A DNA stretch of 64,000 nucleotides from Nocardia arthritidis NBRC 100137. GTDB lineage: Bacteria > Actinomycetota > Actinomycetes > Mycobacteriales > Mycobacteriaceae. A model generated the notes under the pieces. The model was not told the origin of the DNA and did no database searches. It saw only the letters and a list, made by a program, of their open reading frames with translations. The stretch spans positions 62,001-126,000 of the forward strand of contig NZ_BDBB01000016.1 of the NCBI RefSeq assembly GCF_001612765.1, written 5' to 3'. Shown here piece after piece: positions 38,795-46,854 of the stretch. Numbering within the stretch: position 1 is the stretch's first letter; each line of letters opens with the position of its first letter. A program made the position numbers and the translations under genes.

Positions 38795-39601
38795 GTGGGG
38801 CAAGGTCGAGTGCCGGTGGGTAACGGTTGGCCGCCGCGTGTGGTGATGCGCAGGGCCGGAGGTTTGCGCACGCTCGAGGCGGCTTTGATCCGCAGTGGCC
38901 TCGGCCCCGTCGCCGGCGTCGACGAAGCGGGGCGCGGTCCCTGCGCGGGACCGCTGGTGGTGGCGGCATGCCTGCTCGCTCCGAAGGCATATGACAAGCT
39001 GGCCGGCCTCGACGACTCCAAGAAGCTCACCGAGGCCGCCCGGGAAGAGCTGTATCCGGTGATCGTCCGGCTGGCGCTGGCCTACCGGGTGGTCGTCATT
39101 CCGGCCTGGGAGATCGACTCGATCGGCATTCATGTCGCCAACATCGAGGGCATGCGCCGCGCCGTGGCCGGGCTCGGGCGCACGCCTGGCTATGTGCTCA
39201 CCGATGGATTCCGGGTACCCGGCATCCCGGTGCCCTCGCTGCCGGTGATCGGGGGCGACGGTGCGGCGGCCTGCATCGCGGCGGCGAGCATTCTGGCCAA
39301 GGTCACCAGGGACCGGATCATGGTCGAGCTGGACCAGCGATTCCCCGGCTACGGATTTGCCGCCCACAAGGGCTACAACACGCCCGAGCACACCGCAGCA
39401 TTGCACCGCCTCGGACCCAGCAGCGAGCACCGCCGCTCCTGGCGCAATGTGCGCGAAGCCGCCGGGCTGCGGCCGGTCGCGGCGGCGGCCGACGTCGCGG
39501 ACGCCGTACTGGCCGAAGGACTGGACGAAGCCCTGTCAGAGCAATTTCCGAACGAGCGTACGGCTGGCCGAGTGGCTACCGACGCAGCGCATGCGCGATG
39601 A
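38795..39601 (+). CDS. rnhB: Ribonuclease HII
   Basis: RNase HII removes ribonucleotides and RNA primers from DNA. The 268 residues contain the catalytic [18 protein letters not shown] (Asp and Glu), [17 protein letters not shown], the third acidic region TDGF, and [13 protein letters not shown] followed by [12 protein letters not shown]. The C-terminal 50 residues are variable. The GTG start sits 6 bases after GATAAT. It follows lepB and precedes DUF2469 as in mycobacteria. Confidence 0.95.
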   Translation: MGQGRVPVGNGWPPRVVMRRAGGLRTLEAALIRSGLGPVAGVDEAGRGPCAGPLVVAACLLAPKAYDKLAGLDDSKKLTEAAREELYPVIVRLALAYRVVVIPAWEIDSIGIHVANIEGMRRAVAGLGRTPGYVLTDGFRVPGIPVPSLPVIGGDGAAACIAAASILAKVTRDRIMVELDQRFPGYGFAAHKGYNTPEHTAALHRLGPSSEHRRSWRNVREAAGLRPVAAAADVADAVLAEGLDEALSEQFPNERTAGRVATDAAHAR

Positions 39602-39647
39602 TGTGACCATACGACGCGATGCGGCGAGAAGGAGGACGTCCCACCCG

Positions 39648-39953
39648 ATGAGTGCCGAGGACCTCGAGAAGTACGAAACCGAGATGGAGCTCTCGCTGTA
39701 TCGCGAGTACAAGGACATCGTCGGTCAGTTTTCGTACGTGGTGGAGACCGAGCGCCGCTTCTACCTCGCCAACTCCGTCGAGCTGCGGCCGCAGAACGCG
39801 GATGGCGAGGTGTACTTCGAGGTGCGGATGAGCGACGCGTGGGTGTGGGACATGTACCGCCCGGCCCGCTTCGTCAAGCACGTCCGGGTCATCACCTTCA
39901 AGGACGTCAACATCGAGGAGCTGGAGAAGCCGGACCTGCGGCTGCCCGAGTGA
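39648..39953 (+). CDS. DUF2469 family protein
   Basis: A 101-residue protein conserved in nearly all actinomycetes at this position. It starts MSAEDLEKYETEMELSLYRE and contains YVVETERRFYLANSVEL and DAWVWDMYRPARFVKHVRV, family hallmarks. GAAGGAGG precedes the ATG. It lies between rnhB and yraN. Function is unknown; its context among nucleic-acid genes suggests a housekeeping role. Confidence 0.96.
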   Translation: MSAEDLEKYETEMELSLYREYKDIVGQFSYVVETERRFYLANSVELRPQNADGEVYFEVRMSDAWVWDMYRPARFVKHVRVITFKDVNIEELEKPDLRLPE

Positions 39954-40054
39954 GCATGCCTGGAGTTCTGCACAGCGACTCGGTAATCAACAGGTTTTCC
40001 GATTCCCCAGGTCGGCGGCGGTGACCTGATTCGGTCCCGGCGCACGCTGGCCGG

Positions 40055-40411
40055 GTGACGGACAAACAGGCGCTCGGCGCGCACGGGGAGGAACTGGCGG
40101 CGGAGTTTCTGCGCGCCGCCGGGATGGAGATCATCGCGAGGAACTGGCGTTGCCGATACGGCGAACTCGATCTCATCGCCAAAGACGGGGATGTGACCGC
40201 GTTCGTCGAGGTCAAGACGCGTTCGGGTCTGGGTTACGGCACTCCTGCGGAGTCGGTCACCTTCGCCAAGCGGCGACGGATCCGACGGCTGGCCCTGCTG
40301 TGGCTGGCCGAGCAGGATGGACCATGGCGGCGCATCCGGTTCGATGTGGTGTCGGTGCTGGCGGTGCGGGGTCGGACGCCGGTCATCGATCATCTCGAGG
40401 CGGTGTTCTGA
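40055..40411 (+). CDS. yraN: YraN/UPF0102 endonuclease-like protein
   Basis: A 118-residue protein with a restriction-endonuclease-like fold. The core motif is visible: LGAHGEELAAEFL, then ARNWRCRYGELDLIAKDGDVTAFVEVKTRSG, where the E-x-D and E-V-K residues form the presumed metal site. The GTG start is 101 bases after DUF2469 and yifB starts on the next base after its stop. In this neighbourhood (yraN, comM-like, dprA) it may take part in processing incoming or damaged DNA, but that is inferred from linkage. Confidence 0.93.
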   Translation: MTDKQALGAHGEELAAEFLRAAGMEIIARNWRCRYGELDLIAKDGDVTAFVEVKTRSGLGYGTPAESVTFAKRRRIRRLALLWLAEQDGPWRRIRFDVVSVLAVRGRTPVIDHLEAVF

Positions 40412-41920
40412 GTGGCCCTCGGCCGGGCGCATTCGGTCGCGGTCACCGGCGTGGACGGCCTGCTCGTCGAAATCGAAGCCGATATCGGGCAGGGGCTGCC
40501 CTCGGTCCATCTGGTCGGACTCCCCGACACCGCGTTGCAGGAATCGCGCGACCGGGTCCGCTCCGCGGTGGCGAACTCCGGGGAGAAGTGGCCCGACAGC
40601 CGGGTGGTTCTCGCGCTGTCGCCCGCGACCTTGCCGAAACTGGGCAGCGTCTACGACCTGGCGCTCGCGGTAGCGGTGCTGGACGCGTCCGGTTCGGTCC
40701 CCTCAGAGCGGCTCGCGAAGACGGTGCTGCTCGGTGAACTCGCGCTGGACGGGAGGGTGCGGCGCGTGCGCGGCATCCTGCCCGCCGTGCTCACGGCGCG
40801 CAAGGCAGGTTGGTCGACCGTCGTGGTGCCTGCGGTGACCATGGCCGAGGCCGGACTGGTCGAGGGCATCGAGGTACTCGGAGCGCGCAGTTTGCGCGGC
40901 GTGGTGGCGTGGCTGCGCGGGGAAGGGGCGCTCGACGAGCCGGACGGTCACCTGCCGGATACGGTGCGGCAGGGCGGCGATCTGAGCGAGGTGGCGGGGC
41001 AGGACGAAGCCCGCTGGGCCTTGGAGGTCGCCGCGGCGGGCGGGCACCATTTGCTGCTCACCGGACCGCCGGGCGTCGGTAAAACCATGCTGGCGCATCG
41101 TCTTCCGAGTCTGCTGCCACCGCTCACGGAGACCGAGGCGCTGGAGGTTACCGCGATCCACTCCATGGCGGGCACGCTCGCCGGTGATCACCCGTTGATC
41201 ACCGCGCCACCGTTCGTCGCCCCGCACCATTCGACCTCGGTGACCGCGATGATCGGCGGTGGTTCGGGGACCGCCCGCCCCGGCGCGGTCAGCCGGGCCC
41301 ACCGCGGCGTGCTGTTCCTCGACGAATGTGCCGAACTCGGCACGAAGGTACTGGAGGCGATGCGGACGCCGCTCGAGGAAGGGGAAGTGCGCATCGCCCG
41401 GCGCGACGGTGTGGCACGGTACCCGGCCCGCTTTCAGCTCGTGCTGGCGGCCAACCCCTGTCCCTGCGCCCCGGCCCGCGACGTCGACTGCATCTGCGCG
41501 CCGCTGGCTCGCCGCCGCTACCTCGGCAAACTGTCCGGGCCGCTGATGGACCGGATCGACATCTGGGTGCGGATGCACGGGCAGTCCGGCGCGGCGTTCA
41601 GCACCGACGCGGCCGAGAGCAGTGAGGTCGTTCGCGCCCGAGTCACCTCGGCGCGCCGCGCCGCCGCCGAGCGCTGGCGCGAGTACGGATGGCTCACCAA
41701 CGCCGAAGTTCCCGGTCACATCCTGCGCCAGCGGTTCCGTCTGCCGCGCGAATCGCTCGCTCCGGTCGAGGCCGCGCTGCGTCTCGGCCGCATGTCCGCG
41801 CGCGGCGCGGACCGGGCCATCCGCGTCGCCTGGACCATCTGCGATCTACGCGGCGGCGATCTGCCCTCGGCGCAGGACGTTCTAGCCGCATTGAACTTTC
41901 GTCAGCGGGGCGCGCAATGA
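40412..41920 (+). CDS. ComM/YifB-family Mg-chelatase-like AAA+ ATPase
   Basis: A 502-residue protein. An N-terminal ChlI-like fold (about 20-145; GQGLPSVHLVGLPDTALQESRDRVRSA spans its signature) precedes the AAA+ domain with Walker A TGPPGVGKTM near 217 and Walker B GVLFLDECAEL near 303. A zinc-like Cys set NPCPCAP and CIC is present, followed by the C-terminal Mg-chelatase domain. The ComM homologue is a branch-migration helicase for transformation. GTG directly follows the yraN stop and dprA overlaps its end. Confidence 0.95.
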   Translation: MALGRAHSVAVTGVDGLLVEIEADIGQGLPSVHLVGLPDTALQESRDRVRSAVANSGEKWPDSRVVLALSPATLPKLGSVYDLALAVAVLDASGSVPSERLAKTVLLGELALDGRVRRVRGILPAVLTARKAGWSTVVVPAVTMAEAGLVEGIEVLGARSLRGVVAWLRGEGALDEPDGHLPDTVRQGGDLSEVAGQDEARWALEVAAAGGHHLLLTGPPGVGKTMLAHRLPSLLPPLTETEALEVTAIHSMAGTLAGDHPLITAPPFVAPHHSTSVTAMIGGGSGTARPGAVSRAHRGVLFLDECAELGTKVLEAMRTPLEEGEVRIARRDGVARYPARFQLVLAANPCPCAPARDVDCICAPLARRRYLGKLSGPLMDRIDIWVRMHGQSGAAFSTDAAESSEVVRARVTSARRAAAERWREYGWLTNAEVPGHILRQRFRLPRESLAPVEAALRLGRMSARGADRAIRVAWTICDLRGGDLPSAQDVLAALNFRQRGAQ

Positions 41921-43152
41921 GCGTTCGAAAGCCGACCGAGGGCGCGGCAGCTGAGGTGTTTGCGGCGGCGAATGTGCCTGGAGTCGTCGCGCCTCCGTGC
42001 GGTTCGAATTCCGGATCCGGTGAATCCGACGCCCGGCGGCTCGCGTGGGTGTACCTGTCGCGTGTGGTGCAGGGGCCGTGCGCGCCGCTGTCGGCCCTCA
42101 TCGCGTCGGTGGGGGTGGTGGAGGCGGCGCGGGCCGTGCGGGAGTGCGCGCTGCCCGAACCGCTGCGCGGCCCGACGGCGCAGCGGCGCGATGTCGACGT
42201 GTCGGCGCGGGATCTGGAGGCCATCGACCGGATCGGCGGGCGTGTGGTGACGCCGGACGATCCGGAATGGCCCGCCTGGCGCATGCTAGGTCTCGCGCAG
42301 CTCGAGCCGGGACGAGATCGGGACGGCGCCGTGCCACTGGTGCTGTGGGTGCGTGGTCCGCGCTCGCTGCTGGAGTCCAGCGAGCGCGCTGTGGCGGTGG
42401 TAGGTGCGCGGTGCAGCACCGGGTACGGCAATCGGGTGACGGGGGAGATCGCGGGCGACCTCGCCGCGCAGGGCTGGACCGTTGTCTCCGGGGCGGCGTT
42501 CGGGATAGACGCCATGGCGCACCGGGCGGCGCTGGCGGTGGAAGGTCTCACGATCGCGGTGCTGGCCTGCGGCATCGACCGGCCTTATCCGGCGCAGCAC
42601 GCGCGCCTGCTGGCCGACATCGCCGAATCAGGTTTGGTGGTCAGCGAATACCCGCCCGGTATCACCGCGCGGAAACACCAATTCCTCGCCAGGAACCGCT
42701 TGATCGCCGCCTTGGCCGATGGCGTGCTCGTCGTGGAGGCCGGGCTGCGCAGCGGCGCGCGCAACACCGTCAAATGGGCGCGCCGTCTCGGTCATCCCGC
42801 CTTGGCCGTGCCGGGCCCGGTGACCTCGGCCGCTTCGGTGGGCTGCCACCGCATGATCCGCGATGGCGAAGCCCTCCTGGTGACCAGGGCCGAGGAAGTC
42901 GCCGACGAGGCGGGGCCGCTGGGGCTGTCGATTCCCGGGGCGGCAGGCGGCAATCCGGAGGACCAGTTGACCGAAGACGAGGCCTTGGTCTTCGCCACAC
43001 TACCGAGGATCGGCGCGCGATTGCCTTTGGAGGTGTCCCGGCAGTGCGGTTTGCCTCTCCCGGTGGTGCGTGCGACATTGTCCGCCCTGGAATTGGCGGG
43101 CCTGGTGACCAGTGACGAAAGCGGTTGGCGCCGAACGGCGCGTCGCGGATGA
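41917..43152 (+). CDS. dprA: DprA, DNA-processing protein
   Basis: DprA protects single-stranded DNA and loads RecA during transformation. The 411 residues include the Rossmann-type core VAVVGARCSTGYGNRVTGEIA near 152, GAAFGIDAMAHRAAL and EYPPGITARKHQFLARNRLIA, then VVEAGLRSGARNTVKWA. A C-terminal winged-helix segment (about 350-405) is present. The ATG overlaps the yifB stop (ATGA), so both are coupled. Actinomycetes are not known to be generally competent, yet keep this set. Confidence 0.96.
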   Translation: MSVRKPTEGAAAEVFAAANVPGVVAPPCGSNSGSGESDARRLAWVYLSRVVQGPCAPLSALIASVGVVEAARAVRECALPEPLRGPTAQRRDVDVSARDLEAIDRIGGRVVTPDDPEWPAWRMLGLAQLEPGRDRDGAVPLVLWVRGPRSLLESSERAVAVVGARCSTGYGNRVTGEIAGDLAAQGWTVVSGAAFGIDAMAHRAALAVEGLTIAVLACGIDRPYPAQHARLLADIAESGLVVSEYPPGITARKHQFLARNRLIAALADGVLVVEAGLRSGARNTVKWARRLGHPALAVPGPVTSAASVGCHRMIRDGEALLVTRAEEVADEAGPLGLSIPGAAGGNPEDQLTEDEALVFATLPRIGARLPLEVSRQCGLPLPVVRATLSALELAGLVTSDESGWRRTARRG

Positions 43153-43206
43153 GCGTGATCGGCGCGGTCGCTTGCCATCCGGACCGCGAGTCGGGACGGT
43201 GGAAGC

Positions 43207-44130
43207 ATGGAGGAACTGCCCGAAGATCTGGAAGCGCTGCTGCTGGAGTACGGCAGGCATCTGCGGCTCGGGCGCAACCGGTCGGAGCACACCGTACGTG
43301 CTTACCTGGGGGACGCCCGGTCCCTGCTGGAACATCTGTACACGCGGTCGGCCGATTCGGCGATCCGCGAGCTGGACCTGCTGTTGCTGCGTTCATGGCT
43401 GGCGCAGCAAGCGGCGGCGGGCGCGGCGCGAACGACCGTGGCCCGAAGGGCGTCGTCGGCGCGCACGTTCACCGCCTGGCTCACCCGGACCGGCCGGTTG
43501 CCCACCGATCCGGGGCTGCGGTTGGGTTCGCCGAAGGCGCATCGCGTCCTTCCCGCCGTACTCGGCAGGCAACAGGCGCTGGGTGCCATGGACGCCGCGG
43601 AATCCGGTGCCGCGCAGCGCGATCCGATGGCCTTGCGAGATCGGGCGATCGTGGAATTGCTGTATGCCACCGGCATCCGGGTCAGCGAACTGTGTGGACT
43701 GGACATCGAGGACGTGGACCGCGAGCGGCGAGTGGTGCGGGTGCTCGGCAAAGGCAACAAAGAGCGATCCGCGCCGTTCGGCACGCCCGCCGACGAGGCG
43801 GTCGGCAATTGGCTGCGCTATGGCCGCCCCGATTTCGCCACCGCCGAGTCCGGCCGGGCGTTGCTGCTCGGCCGCCGCGGCAGGCGTCTGGATCAGCGCC
43901 AGGCCAGAACCGTTGTGCACGAGGTGGTCTCGGCCATCCCCGGCGCACCGGACCTCGGCCCGCACGGTTTGCGGCACACCGCCGCGACCCACCTCCTCGA
44001 AGGCGGGGCCGACCTGCGTGTGGTCCAGGAACTCCTCGGCCACGCCAGCATGGCCACCACTCAGCTCTACACCCACGTCTCCATCGATCGGCTCAAGAAA
44101 GTACACGACCAAGCCCACCCGCGGGCTTGA
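43207..44130 (+). CDS. xerC: XerC tyrosine recombinase
   Basis: XerC with XerD resolves chromosome dimers at dif. The 307 residues have the N-terminal SAM-like core-binding domain (about 5-95) and the C-terminal catalytic domain. Catalytic residues are all present: R158 in ATGIRVSEL, the beta-hairpin Lys in GKGNKER, H253 and R256 in HGLRHT, H279 in LGHAS and the nucleophile Y288 in QLYTHVS. The ATG follows GGTGGAAGC. It is the last core gene before the accessory region. Confidence 0.96.
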   Translation: MEELPEDLEALLLEYGRHLRLGRNRSEHTVRAYLGDARSLLEHLYTRSADSAIRELDLLLLRSWLAQQAAAGAARTTVARRASSARTFTAWLTRTGRLPTDPGLRLGSPKAHRVLPAVLGRQQALGAMDAAESGAAQRDPMALRDRAIVELLYATGIRVSELCGLDIEDVDRERRVVRVLGKGNKERSAPFGTPADEAVGNWLRYGRPDFATAESGRALLLGRRGRRLDQRQARTVVHEVVSAIPGAPDLGPHGLRHTAATHLLEGGADLRVVQELLGHASMATTQLYTHVSIDRLKKVHDQAHPRA

Positions 44131-44229
44131 CGGCTCGGTCGCGGTGGCCGGAATGCCGCGACACCCGGCCCGGGGTACTCCGTCCCGGCACGGGTAAGCG
44201 CAACACCGGACGAACGAACATCCGCAACC

Positions 44230-44562
44230 CGCCGGCTCATGGGCTCACGTAATAGCGCACCTCCAACCTCCCGTTCATCCGCGGTACGCCAGCCGCCGAG
44301 CCTGGTGTGCACCTGCCGCCAACCGCGTCGTTCGTACATGGCTATCGCCGCCGCACTGTCGGACGAAACCGTGAGCACAGCGCGCTGCCCCCAGCCCGCG
44401 GCCATCCGCGCTGCCGCTGTCAGCAGTTGTGAACCCACGCCTGCTCGACGCGCGGCTGGAGGCACATACAACCGGGATCACCGAGACGGCGTTCGTGGAC
44501 GTGCCGCAGGGCCGCGGTGCAAGCGTCGAGGTCTCGCTTCGCGGTCGAATGATCACGCTCAT
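44230..44562 (-). pseudogene. Decayed GNAT acetyltransferase
   Basis: Pieces of one GNAT gene lie in different frames. The - strand frame from the ATG at 44562 reads MSVIIRPRS, a typical GNAT start. A neighbouring frame continues with DLDACTAALRHVHER, the expected first helix. The acetyl-CoA-binding half, MYVPPAARRAGVGSQLLTAAA through AIAMYERRGWRQVHTRLG, is in a third frame starting at about 44471. The roughly 90 residues that should lie between are missing, and the last frame runs on into xerC without a proper end. The combination of frameshifts and an internal deletion marks it as a pseudogene. Confidence 0.7.
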
Positions 44563-44596
44563 CGATCCGCTCACCCGCCCAGCCGCCCGTTGTCAG

Positions 44597-44616
44597 ACCG
44601 ATTGATCGGTTTTAGT
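44597..44616 (+). terminator. Short hairpin with T-rich 3' side
   Basis: ACCGA-TTGA-TCGGT (44597-44610) followed by TTTAGTGCTTTT. It is one of few hairpins in the window with a T-rich tail and could stop transcripts entering from xerC. Confidence 0.5.
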
Positions 44617-44647
44617 GCTTTTGTCGTGCCAGACGGTTCGCTACAAG

Positions 44648-44663
44648 CCCCGCTCACGCGGGG
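44648..44663. other. Isolated CCCCGC-TCAC-GCGGGG hairpin
   Basis: A perfect 6-bp stem with a tetraloop upstream of the FHA gene. The shape resembles a type I-E CRISPR repeat core but there is only one copy. Confidence 0.4.
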
Positions 44664-44765
44664 AAGTAGTCGAATCCGTGTGTGATCTGCACCGAGAAAG
44701 CGCACCCTTGAAGTAGCGAATCAGTGCCCGCAGTTCACGACGTACTTCGAGTGGAAAGACGAACG

Positions 44766-45455
44766 ATGTCTACGTTCAGCGGACCACAGGCCCTGCGTCG
44801 CGGACTGTACCCACTGACGGGGCAGTCCGCGTGGCCACGTCCTGCCATTACTTCCACTTCGCCCCGGCCCGTCGTGCAGGAGAGGGTACGCGAGATTTCT
44901 CTCGACGGCGGTGCGTCCAGAATGACGATCGGACGGTCCGGCGCGGCCGATATCGCCGTGCCTTCCGACCCGACCGTATCCCGGTTGCACGCCATTATCG
45001 AGCGAGTGGGCGGATGCTGGGTCATCGTCGACGACGGTCTGTCCAAGAATGGGACATTCGTCAATGGCGAACGCGTGGGCGGGCGCCGGAAACTCGGCTC
45101 CGGCGACACGATTCGCGTCGGTCGTTCGGTATTCGTCTTCCGGGCCGCCGACTCCTCCGACGAAGAAATGACACTTGCCCATTCCCCGCTGCCGACCCGT
45201 AATTCACTGACCCCGGCACAGCATCTCGTTCTGGAGGCGCTGTGCCGCCCTTACGACGCACACGACGGGTATTCTTACCCCGCCGCCAACCGTCAGATCG
45301 CGGACGATCTGTGCCTGAGTCTCTCGACGGTCAAGACGCACATGCGGGCGCTGTTCCGGATATTCCAGGTCGAAGCCCTACCGCCGAATCAGAAACGGCT
45401 GTTCCTGGTCGAACGCGCTGTCGAATTGGGCATCGTCAGCGACCAGGAGAGGTAA
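44766..45455 (+). CDS. FHA-domain protein with C-terminal helix-turn-helix
   Basis: 229 residues. The FHA domain (about 36-130) has all phosphothreonine-binding landmarks: GRS at 56-58, SRLH at 72-75 and SKNGTFVNG near 91-99. A C-terminal domain (about 145-225) contains LTPAQHLVLEALCRPY and NRQIADDLCLSLSTVKTHMRALF, a LuxR-like DNA-recognition pattern. The protein is thus built to connect Ser/Thr-kinase signalling to DNA binding. The ATG at 44766 has GGAAAG upstream. It stands alone, between the GNAT remnant and a secreted protease, and its codon usage is less GC-rich than the core genes. Confidence 0.87.
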   Translation: MSTFSGPQALRRGLYPLTGQSAWPRPAITSTSPRPVVQERVREISLDGGASRMTIGRSGAADIAVPSDPTVSRLHAIIERVGGCWVIVDDGLSKNGTFVNGERVGGRRKLGSGDTIRVGRSVFVFRAADSSDEEMTLAHSPLPTRNSLTPAQHLVLEALCRPYDAHDGYSYPAANRQIADDLCLSLSTVKTHMRALFRIFQVEALPPNQKRLFLVERAVELGIVSDQER

Positions 45456-45493
45456 GGCTCCGGCTGGATATGCCAGCTGTGGCCCGGGACGGA

Positions 45494-46159
45494 TCAGATC
45501 GGTTGGAACCCCGCGCCCGCGCCGCCGCGCGCGTTCACGTCGGCGACGACCGCGGTGATGTCTGTGCCCAGTTGCGGTCCCAGGCACGGGACGGCCAAGT
45601 AGCCGCTGACCATGCCGACGAGCGTGGTCCCGACGACCAGCGGAGCGCCCGAATCGCCCTCGACGACGCACGTCTGGGTCCATGTCATATTGCCGCCGGT
45701 GAACACGTCGCCATAGGCCGCGCCGCAGGTCCGGCCGGTTGTCCGGCCTTCCTTGCAGACGGTGTCCGGCGGTCGGGCGGGCCCGCCGAGGGCGGTGATG
45801 GTGGTTCCGCCCACCTGGTTGACCGGCGCGACCTTCGCCGGATCGAACTCGATCACGGCATAGTCCATGGTGCTGTCGGAGTAGGCGACAGTGCCGACGG
45901 TACCGGCGTCGCGATTGCCCTCGGCGACGATGGCGGCATTCGCGTCACCGCAATGCCCCGCGGTGAAACCGACCAACCGGCCACCGGAGTCGCGCCCGAT
46001 CGTGGTGAGCGTGCAGATGTTCTGACCGCCGACTACGATGCCGGAGCCGCCACCCAGCACGGATGGAGTCTCGGCTTGCGCGGTCCCGGGTGCCCCGAAC
46101 AGCGCTGTGGCCGCGGTCAGAGCCGCTGCAGCGCCCACGAGTTTCCTGAACTTGGTCAT
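45494..46159 (-). CDS. Secreted trypsin-like (S1) serine protease
   Basis: 221 residues with a signal peptide (cleavage probably after AQA near residue 29) and a chymotrypsin-fold domain. The triad is complete: His69 in FTAGHCG, Asp99 in STMDYAVIEF and Ser170 in VEGDSGAPLV. Cys pairs 49/70 and 135/145 or 164 could form disulfides. It resembles the alpha-lytic type without a long pro-region, so it may be made active. The ATG at 46159 starts the signal peptide neatly; a GTG at 46175-46177 is in frame. It converges on the FHA gene. Confidence 0.88.
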   Translation of the reverse strand: MTKFRKLVGAAAALTAATALFGAPGTAQAETPSVLGGGSGIVVGGQNICTLTTIGRDSGGRLVGFTAGHCGDANAAIVAEGNRDAGTVGTVAYSDSTMDYAVIEFDPAKVAPVNQVGGTTITALGGPARPPDTVCKEGRTTGRTCGAAYGDVFTGGNMTWTQTCVVEGDSGAPLVVGTTLVGMVSGYLAVPCLGPQLGTDITAVVADVNARGGAGAGFQPI

Positions 46160-46302
46160 CCGGTAATTCAACCGCACTTATCCGTGCGTCACGATTGATT
46201 CGCAGATGTTTCCCGGTCAGGGGCGCCTCGGTGCGGGGTGTGCAAAAATTCGTCGCTCCTCCGACCTACAGGCGGATTGAGGAGCAGCCGAGACAGACGA
46301 GA

Positions 46303-46331
46303 CGCCTCGGGTGCAAACACAGCCCGAGGCG
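46303..46331 (-). terminator. Hairpin after the small secreted protein gene
   Basis: 9-bp perfect arms CGCCTCGGG (46303-46311) and CCCGAGGCG (46323-46331), located 35 bases downstream of the stop on the - strand. Confidence 0.6.
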
Positions 46332-46365
46332 CACTCGTGTTCGATGCGCTGCTGACGAAATGAGG

Positions 46366-46617
46366 TCAGGCCGCGCAGATGGCCACGGTAATCGCGTTGA
46401 CCACCGGTGGAAGCAGCAACAAAGGAGCGCAGAAAATACCCAGCGGCCAAATCAGGCCCAATGTCGCGGGCTCGACCTGAACCGGTACCGGTTGATCCGC
46501 CACTTGCACAGGTCCCGGCGTCACTTCCGGTGCGGCGGAAGCGAACCCTGAACCCAGGGCGATTATCGGTGCGAGCGCTACCGCCGCTGCCGTTGCGCGC
46601 ATTTTGTTCGTGATCAT
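46366..46617 (-). CDS. Small secreted hydrophobic protein
   Basis: 83 residues, not recognised. A signal peptide (MITNKMRATAAAVALAPIIA..., cleavage after ASA near 30) precedes a Pro/Val-rich stretch (TPGPVQVADQPVPVQVEP) and a hydrophobic end (LIWPLGIFCAPLLLLPPVV) with two Cys. GGAGAC precedes the ATG. A hairpin follows. It could be an envelope-associated peptide; the hydrophobic tail may hold it in the cell envelope. Confidence 0.7.
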   Translation of the reverse strand: MITNKMRATAAAVALAPIIALGSGFASAAPEVTPGPVQVADQPVPVQVEPATLGLIWPLGIFCAPLLLLPPVVNAITVAICAA

Positions 46618-46804
46618 GATGTCTCCATCGTTTGATTGCCTCACCAGCCCTCGTTGGTTGAAGGCCGTCATTGTGAACACACCATCAACTCTTGTCGGCG
46701 GGCGCGCGCGAGACCATCAGCCCCGGGGTCGGAATCATTCATACCGGGGGAGCCGACGAGACACCGAAGTCGTTATTGTGCGTGGCCTCCGAGCCGTCGG
46801 CGCC

Positions 46805-46839
46805 GCGCTGGACCGGTGGACTATTCACCGGTCCAGCGC
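46805..46839 (-). terminator. 14-bp hairpin after the MFS exporter gene
   Basis: Arms GCGCTGGACCGGTG (46805-46818) and 46826-46839 are perfectly complementary with a 7-base loop, 16 bases past the exporter stop. Confidence 0.75.
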
Positions 46840-46854
46840 GGGTCGCGGACATGA

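Noticed and set aside
40055..43152. yraN-comM-dprA set as evidence for a natural transformation system.
   Set aside because: These genes are conserved in actinomycetes not known to be competent, and no DNA-uptake pilus genes are in the window.
43207..44130. XerC-type recombinase as a sign of an integrated element.
   Set aside because: All features and the yifB-dprA neighbourhood match the chromosomal XerC; no att-like repeats or phage genes are seen.
44648..44663. CCCCGC-TCAC-GCGGGG looks like the core of a type I-E CRISPR repeat.
   Set aside because: Only one copy is present, with no regular spacing and no cas genes, so it is an ordinary hairpin.
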